Source: Coriobacteriaceae bacterium
GTDB lineage: Bacteria; Actinomycetota; Coriobacteriia; Coriobacteriales; Eggerthellaceae
DNA: 10,829 bases
NCBI GenBank assembly: GCA_015062635.1
Contig: SUUF01000048.1
Coordinates: 3,934 to 14,762, forward strand
Direction: 5' to 3'
Part shown: piece after piece, positions 7,060 through 10,829 of the stretch
How the letters are laid out: every line of letters begins with the position of its first letter
Position numbering within the stretch: position 1 is the first letter of the stretch
The notes under the pieces: generated by a model
Seen by the model: the letters and a program-made list of their open reading frames with translations, nothing else
Databases searched by the model: none
What the model was told of the DNA's origin: nothing
Translations under genes and position numbers: made by a program

Positions 7060-7506
7060 GAGAAGCGATGCCCGGTATGCACAGGGGCGGTTTCGCCGCT
7101 CGACACGGCATGCCCGTCGTGCGGATTCAAGCTCCACGGAACCACCGAGGAATTCAAGCCGGTTCCCCTTCCGCATGAAAGCGGCCAGGTGGTGCCGCAA
7201 CCCGCCACGCGCAAGCCGGCGTCGTTGCATGTGCTGAAGGGGCCCCAAGTCGGCATCACCATCGGCCTTCCCGACACGGAAGGGCCGCTCATGGTTGGCC
7301 GCAGCCCGAAGTGCGACGTGTTCCTGAACGACATGACGGTGTCGCGCCGCCATGCGATCATCGAAACCACGCCTTCCGGGTGGAAGATCACCGACCAGAA
7401 CAGCTTCAACGGCATTTGGATCAACAACAAGAGCATCACCAGCGCCGTGCTGAAGAATGGGGACATCATTCAAATCGGCGCGTTCTGCCTGCGGGTCGAC
7501 TGCTAG
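7057..7506 (+). CDS. Zinc-ribbon + FHA domain protein
   Basis: 149 residues from ATG 7057. The N-terminus has a zinc-ribbon knuckle pair C5-x2-C8-x10-C19-x2-C22 (CPVC ... CPSC). A short Pro/Thr-containing linker (about 28-55) follows. A complete FHA domain occupies about 57-147, with the conserved GRS (81-83), SRRH (96-99) and N-S-F-N-G (115-119) residues that hold phosphothreonine peptides. FHA proteins read Ser/Thr kinase signals, which in Gram-positives often concern cell wall growth, so the dacA neighbour may be relevant. No kinase, phosphatase or secretion gene is in the window, so the partner is unknown. Threonines in the linker (T29, T30, T51) could be phosphosites, which is speculative. 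It lies 41 nt after dacA and 47 nt before iorA. Confidence 0.88.
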   Translation: MEKRCPVCTGAVSPLDTACPSCGFKLHGTTEEFKPVPLPHESGQVVPQPATRKPASLHVLKGPQVGITIGLPDTEGPLMVGRSPKCDVFLNDMTVSRRHAIIETTPSGWKITDQNSFNGIWINNKSITSAVLKNGDIIQIGAFCLRVDC

Positions 7507-7542
7507 CGCAGCCGCTGCGGGCAACATGGGAATACACGGGGA

Positions 7543-7556
7543 GAGGAGACCAGATG
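7543..7556 (+). promoter_or_regulatory. Ribosome binding site choosing ATG 7554 for iorA
   Basis: AGGAG at 7544-7548, within a longer purine run, is 5 nt before ATG 7554. The reading frame is open back to 7311, overlapping the FHA gene, but IorA proteins begin at this point (a short lead into GNEAIAQGA), so the longer frame is not used. Confidence 0.8.
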
Positions 7557-9308
7557 GCATTCCTATCGGGTAACGAGGCGATTGCCCAGGGCGCATGGGA
7601 GGCCGGCGCCCATATCGGCGTCGCGTATCCCGGAACCCCCTCCACCGAGACGATGGAGGAATTCGCGAAGAAGGACGACGTCTATGCGGAGTGGGCGCCG
7701 AACGAGAAGGTCGCCGTCGAGGTAGCGGTGGGCGCCGCGGCCGCGGGCGCGCGCGTTTTGGCCACGATGAAGCACGTTGGCGTGAACGTTGCAGCAGACC
7801 CGCTGTTCACCGCCTCGTACACCGGCGTGAACGGCGGCATGCTCGTGCTGGCCGCCGACGACCCGGGCATGTTCTCGTCGCAAAACGAGCAGGACTCGCG
7901 CTTCTACGCGCATGCCGCGGGCCTGCCGATGTTCGAGCCTTCCGATTCCGCCGAGGCGCGTCGGTTCGCGCACGACGCCTACGAGCTCTCGGAGCGCTTC
8001 GACACGCCGTTCATGATCCGCACGACGGTGCGCACGAGCCATGCGAAGACCGTCACCGAGGTGGGGGAGCGCGAACCGGTCGCCGTGAAGCCGTACGAGA
8101 AGGACCCGAGCAAATGGGTCATGATGCCCGCCTTCGCGAAACCGCGGCGCGTCGTCCAAGCCGCCCGCACCGAGGCCCTGAACGCATGGGTCGACGAGTG
8201 CGACTACAACGTGCGCGAGGACCGTTCCACCGAAATCGGCATCGTGTGCTCGGGCGCGTGCTACCAGTACGTGCGCGATGCGATGCCCGATGCGAGCACG
8301 TTCAAGCTCGGTGTCGTCTGGCCGCTTCCGAAGAAGTCGCTCGAGGATTTCGCCGCGCACGTCGATGCGCTCTACGTCGTCGACGAGGCGAGCGATTACC
8401 TCTCGTCGCACGTGAAGGCGCTCGGCATTCACGTCGCCGACTTCGTGAACCCGCTTCCGACCTGCGGCGAAGTGTCGCCGCTCGCCATCGAGTACGCCTT
8501 CGGAAAGCCGTTGCCGCCGCATGAGGAGATGCCCGGCGACGTTCCCGGCCGCCCGCCGGCACTGTGCCCCGGCTGCCCGCATCGCCCGGTGTTCAAGGAG
8601 CTCTCGCGCCTTCGCGCCATCGTCACCGGAGACATCGGCTGCTACACGCTCGGCGCCTTGCCGCCGCTTTCCGCAATGGACACGACGCTCGACATGGGCG
8701 CTTCCATCTCGATGGCCCATGGTTTCGAGCTGGCGATGGCCGGCACCGAGCATCGCCCGATCGTCGGCGTCATCGGCGACTCGACCTTCGGCCACTCGGG
8801 GCTTTCCTCGCTGCTCGGCACCGCCTACAACCGCGGCACCGGCACCATCTGCATCCTCGACAACCGCACGACGGCCATGACCGGCCAGCAGGGCAATCCC
8901 TTCAACGGCGTGACACTGCAGCATCGCGTGAGCCGCGAGATGAACATCGAGCGCGTCGTGAAGGCCCTCGGCATCGAGGACGTGCAGACGGTCGACCCGC
9001 ACGACGTGGCGGCCGTCCGCGCCGCGCTGAAGGCCGCCATCGCGAATGACGACCTCAGCGTCATCGTGTTCCGCGCCCCCTGCGTGCTGCTCGACAAGAA
9101 GAACCGCAAGCCCGCATGCGAGGTCACGAACGCCTGCACCGCCTGCGGTTCGTGCATCCGCATCGGATGCCCGGCGCTGTCGCGCGATGCCGGCAACGGG
9201 AGCGCCCTCATCGACCCCGACCTGTGCATCGGTTGCGGCGACTGCGCGCAATACTGCAAGTTCGACGCGATTCGCGTTCCCGTGGTGAAAGGAGCCGACA
9301 ATGCCTAA
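7554..9308 (+). CDS. iorA: Indolepyruvate:ferredoxin oxidoreductase, alpha subunit
   Basis: 584 residues, near the usual IorA length. The N-terminal pyrimidine-binding part has AYPGTPSTE (24-32), WAPNEKVAVEVAVGAAAAGAR (47-67, with a probable thiamine-activating Glu) and TMKHVGVNVAADPL (71-84). A CPGCPHRP block is at 338-345 and the thiamine diphosphate domain has VIGDSTFGHSG (GDS at 408-410) followed by DNRTTAMTGQQGNP. Two 4Fe-4S motifs close the protein: C528-x2-C531-x2-C534-x4-C539-P and C558-x2-C561-x2-C564-x3-C568. With IorB it converts arylpyruvate + CoA + oxidized ferredoxin to arylacetyl-CoA + CO2 + reduced ferredoxin, reversibly; it is oxygen-sensitive and cytoplasmic. The first cluster has four Cys in a slightly stretched last spacing (x4), usual in this family. 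The end overlaps iorB by 8 nt. Confidence 0.96.
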   Translation: MAFLSGNEAIAQGAWEAGAHIGVAYPGTPSTETMEEFAKKDDVYAEWAPNEKVAVEVAVGAAAAGARVLATMKHVGVNVAADPLFTASYTGVNGGMLVLAADDPGMFSSQNEQDSRFYAHAAGLPMFEPSDSAEARRFAHDAYELSERFDTPFMIRTTVRTSHAKTVTEVGEREPVAVKPYEKDPSKWVMMPAFAKPRRVVQAARTEALNAWVDECDYNVREDRSTEIGIVCSGACYQYVRDAMPDASTFKLGVVWPLPKKSLEDFAAHVDALYVVDEASDYLSSHVKALGIHVADFVNPLPTCGEVSPLAIEYAFGKPLPPHEEMPGDVPGRPPALCPGCPHRPVFKELSRLRAIVTGDIGCYTLGALPPLSAMDTTLDMGASISMAHGFELAMAGTEHRPIVGVIGDSTFGHSGLSSLLGTAYNRGTGTICILDNRTTAMTGQQGNPFNGVTLQHRVSREMNIERVVKALGIEDVQTVDPHDVAAVRAALKAAIANDDLSVIVFRAPCVLLDKKNRKPACEVTNACTACGSCIRIGCPALSRDAGNGSALIDPDLCIGCGDCAQYCKFDAIRVPVVKGADNA

Positions 9309-9885
9309 CACCGACGACACCAAGACGCTCTTGCTCTGCGGCGTCGGCGGCCAGGGCACCATCCTGGCATCCGACTTGCTGAGCCGCACCATCCAGGCGG
9401 CGGGGCTCGATGTGAAGATGAGCGAGATCCACGGCATGTCGCAGCGCGGCGGCGCCGTGACCACCGTCGTGCGCTTCGGCACCGAGGTGCACTCGATGGT
9501 CTGCGACGAAGGCTGCGCCGACTACATCCTCTCGTTCGAGACCACCGAGGCGTTGCGCAACATTCCCTTCCTGAAGGAAGGCGGCACGCTGCTCGTGAAC
9601 GACGAGTCGATGAAGCCGCAGCCGGTGCTCACCGGCAAGGCCGAAATGCCCGCGAACATCCAGGAGCGCCTGAAGGCCTACGGCGCGAAGCTCGTCCCCG
9701 CGTCGCAGCTTGCACGCCAGGCCGGCTCCCCGAAATCCGCGAACGTGGTGCTGCTCGGCGCGCTGGCCGCCTCGCTTCCGTTCACCGACGAGAGCTGGGA
9801 AGAGGTCATTTCCGCGAAGGTGCCGCCGAAGACCATCGAGGCCAACATCCGCGCGTTCCACCTGGGCCTCGATTCGGTCCGCTAA
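9301..9885 (+). CDS. iorB: Indolepyruvate:ferredoxin oxidoreductase, beta subunit
   Basis: 194 residues, the normal length of IorB and of the gamma-type domain of 2-oxoacid:ferredoxin oxidoreductases. Recognised by CGVGGQGTILASDLL (13-27) and EIHGMSQRGGAVTTVVRFG (42-60), the two most conserved blocks of the family. It has no Fe-S motif of its own; those sit on IorA, and the two form a heteromeric complex. AAAGGAG at 9288-9294 is 6 nt before ATG 9301, inside the last codons of iorA, and the genes overlap in ATGCCTAA (9301-9308), so synthesis is coupled for stoichiometry. It ends 12 nt before gluQRS. Confidence 0.95.
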   Translation: MPNTDDTKTLLLCGVGGQGTILASDLLSRTIQAAGLDVKMSEIHGMSQRGGAVTTVVRFGTEVHSMVCDEGCADYILSFETTEALRNIPFLKEGGTLLVNDESMKPQPVLTGKAEMPANIQERLKAYGAKLVPASQLARQAGSPKSANVVLLGALAASLPFTDESWEEVISAKVPPKTIEANIRAFHLGLDSVR

Positions 9886-9897
9886 GCGCCTGAGCCC

Positions 9898-10829
9898 ATG
9901 CAGAACGAAGCGAGCCGCGGATCGTCGCGTCCGTACGTCGGACGCATGGCTCCCACGCCGAGCGCGGGGCTGCATGTGGGCAACATATTCTCGTGCCTGG
10001 TAACCTGGCTCGCCGCCCGTTCGGGCGGCGGCCGGGTTCTTTTGCGCATCGAGGACCTCGACCCGGCGCGCAGCAAGCGCACATATGCCGACGCGATAAT
10101 GCACGATCTGGAGACCCTTGGTCTTACCTGGGATAACGCGGATGTGATGTGGCAGCATGACCGCACGGGCGCCTACGACGAAGCGTTTCGCACGTTGCAA
10201 GCCCAGGGCATCGTGTATCCCTGCTTCTGCTCGCGCGCCGACTTGCATGCGGCATCGGCGCCGCATGTGGGGGAGCGCTACCTGTATGCGGGCACCTGCC
10301 TGGGGCTTTCCGCGGAAGAGGCCGCGGATCGTGCCAAGCGCCGCCCGCCGGCGTACCGGGTGCGCGTTCCCGAGCGCGAATACCGCATTCTCGATGCGAT
10401 ACAGGGCGCGTTTCACCAGCAGTTGGATACCGATTGCGGAGACTTCATCATCCGCCGCTCAGATGGCGTCTATTCGTACCAGCTCGCGGTTGTGGTCGAT
10501 GACCTCGCGCAAGGCGTCACGCAGGTGGTTCGCGGTTTCGACCTGCTCGAATGCGCGCCGCAACAGGAATTCCTGCGCGCCGCGCTGAACCCGCAGGCGC
10601 CTGCGCTCGCGTATGCGCACGTTCCGATGCTCTTCGATGGGGAAGGGCGGCGCCTGTCGAAGCGCGACCACGACCAGACGCTCGACGGTTTGCTCGAGCA
10701 TTTCAAAACGCCCGAGGCGCTCCTTGGCCACCTGGCGTTCATCACCGGCCTTCAACCCGTCGACGAGCCGGCAACGGCCGAATCGCTCGTCGCCGGTTTC
10801 TCATTCGACCTGCTTGCAGGCAAGAAATC
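9898..10829 (+). CDS. gluQ: Glutamyl-queuosine tRNA(Asp) synthetase, 3' truncated
   Basis: 310 residues are visible and the frame runs off the window edge. It resembles the catalytic half of GluRS with GluQRS features: YVGRMAPTPSAGLHVGN (13-29; HIGH-type motif H26-V-G-N), LLRIEDLDP instead of the RIEDTD of true GluRS, the Cys/Tyr zinc site C109-x-C111, Y130-x3-C134, and the KMSKS-type motif LSKR (253-256). The anticodon-binding half of GluRS should be absent; the remaining tail is not visible, which is the main uncertainty. The enzyme activates glutamate and attaches it to the queuosine at position 34 of tRNA(Asp). ATG 9898 is chosen because M17 (ATG 9946) would remove the conserved YVGR. No Shine-Dalgarno precedes 9898, so translation may depend on ribosomes finishing iorB 12 nt upstream. 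It carries an internal terminator-like hairpin at 10002-10043. Confidence 0.88.
   Translation, partial: MQNEASRGSSRPYVGRMAPTPSAGLHVGNIFSCLVTWLAARSGGGRVLLRIEDLDPARSKRTYADAIMHDLETLGLTWDNADVMWQHDRTGAYDEAFRTLQAQGIVYPCFCSRADLHAASAPHVGERYLYAGTCLGLSAEEAADRAKRRPPAYRVRVPEREYRILDAIQGAFHQQLDTDCGDFIIRRSDGVYSYQLAVVVDDLAQGVTQVVRGFDLLECAPQQEFLRAALNPQAPALAYAHVPMLFDGEGRRLSKRDHDQTLDGLLEHFKTPEALLGHLAFITGLQPVDEPATAESLVAGFSFDLLAGKK
9927..9945 (+). other. Short hairpin just before an internal ATG of gluQ
   Basis: GCGTCCG (9927-9933) pairs perfectly with CGGACGC (9939-9945), 7 bp around TACGT, and ends right at the internal ATG 9946. It lies inside the N-terminal codons. It could hinder use of 9946 as a start or be chance in GC-rich DNA. 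Confidence 0.25.
10002..10043 (+). terminator. Intrinsic-terminator-like hairpin inside gluQ
   Basis: CGCCGCCCG (10011-10019) pairs perfectly with CGGGCGGCG (10022-10030) over TT. Allowing one bulged T (10010), the stem continues: GGC 10007-10009 with GCC 10031-10033, a U-G pair 10006/10034, and AACC 10002-10005 with GGTT 10035-10038. That is 17 pairs, then CTTTT (10039-10043). This layout is that of a rho-independent terminator on the + strand, but it lies in codons of the conserved RVLLRIED approach. It could end the operon message when gluQ is untranslated, or be a side effect of GC-rich coding. Confidence 0.35.

Noticed and set aside
7507..7519. Small hairpin CGCAG-CCG-CTGCG directly after the FHA stop
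   Set aside because: Five pairs with a 3-nt loop and no T-tract; too weak for a terminator in a 47-nt gap.
7311..7553. Upstream extension of the iorA reading frame into the FHA gene
   Set aside because: The extra 81 codons are out of frame with the FHA gene and low complexity, and a good ribosome binding site precedes ATG 7554, where IorA proteins start.
7563..9482. 639-codon open frame on the minus strand opposite iorA
   Set aside because: It mirrors iorA almost end to end, its translation is Arg/His/Ala/Gly-rich low-complexity sequence with no family motif, and the + strand protein is unmistakable. It is a codon-bias shadow of GC-rich DNA.
9208..10416. 402-codon minus-strand frame across iorB and gluQ
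   Set aside because: It spans two confidently identified + strand genes and the space between them, with no recognisable domain.
9898..10829. Full glutamyl-tRNA synthetase (gltX)
   Set aside because: The IEDLDP motif and the C-x-C/Y-x3-C zinc pattern match GluQRS, and the reading frame seen so far has only the catalytic half. The cut 3' end leaves a small doubt.

Overview
The window is GC-rich, densely packed and entirely + strand: ten protein genes, two of them cut by the window edges. Oxygen-sensitive 2-oxoacid ferredoxin chemistry (IorAB), several cell-envelope proteins, GTG/TTG starts with strong purine-rich ribosome binding sites, and very short spacers suggest an anaerobic high-GC Gram-positive. 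A gut-type Coriobacteriia/Eggerthellaceae member is my best guess, but this is inferred from style and gene content, not from a marker gene.

Layout. 1-777: C-terminal part of an exported NlpC/P60-like hydrolase preceded by a ricin-like beta-trefoil repeat. 778-868: the longest spacer (91 nt), with two competing hairpins and a weak extended -10 candidate. 869-3848: an envelope pair, a CDP-alcohol phosphatidyltransferase (PgsA-like) overlapping a 771-residue membrane-anchored VanW/G5 protein with a very acidic tail. 3873-5604: a phenylacetate-CoA ligase-like adenylating enzyme (PaaK) overlapping a small tandem ACT-domain protein. 5597-7015: an exported D-Ala-D-Ala carboxypeptidase (PBP5 type), translationally overlapped with the ACT gene. 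7057-7506: a small zinc-ribbon + FHA protein. 7554-9885: iorA and iorB, the two subunits of indolepyruvate:ferredoxin oxidoreductase. 9898 to the end: most of a glutamyl-queuosine tRNA(Asp) synthetase (gluQRS).

From 869 to the right edge no intergenic gap exceeds 47 nt and four junctions overlap, so the nine genes could be one transcription unit. The metabolic core is PaaK + ACT + IorA + IorB. Together they interconvert arylacetate, arylacetyl-CoA and arylpyruvate (phenylalanine, tyrosine, tryptophan family). An AMP-forming ligase pushes this toward making aromatic amino acids from arylacetates; IorAB alone could equally run in the degradative direction. The odd point is that a cell-wall carboxypeptidase and an FHA protein sit inside this metabolic cluster.

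Structures not explained by the coding calls: a 17-bp terminator-like hairpin inside the start of gluQRS (10002-10043), a pair of mutually exclusive hairpins in the signal-peptide codons of the carboxypeptidase (5631-5675), and the competing hairpins at 786-837. No tRNA, rRNA, CRISPR, insertion sequence or phage gene was seen.
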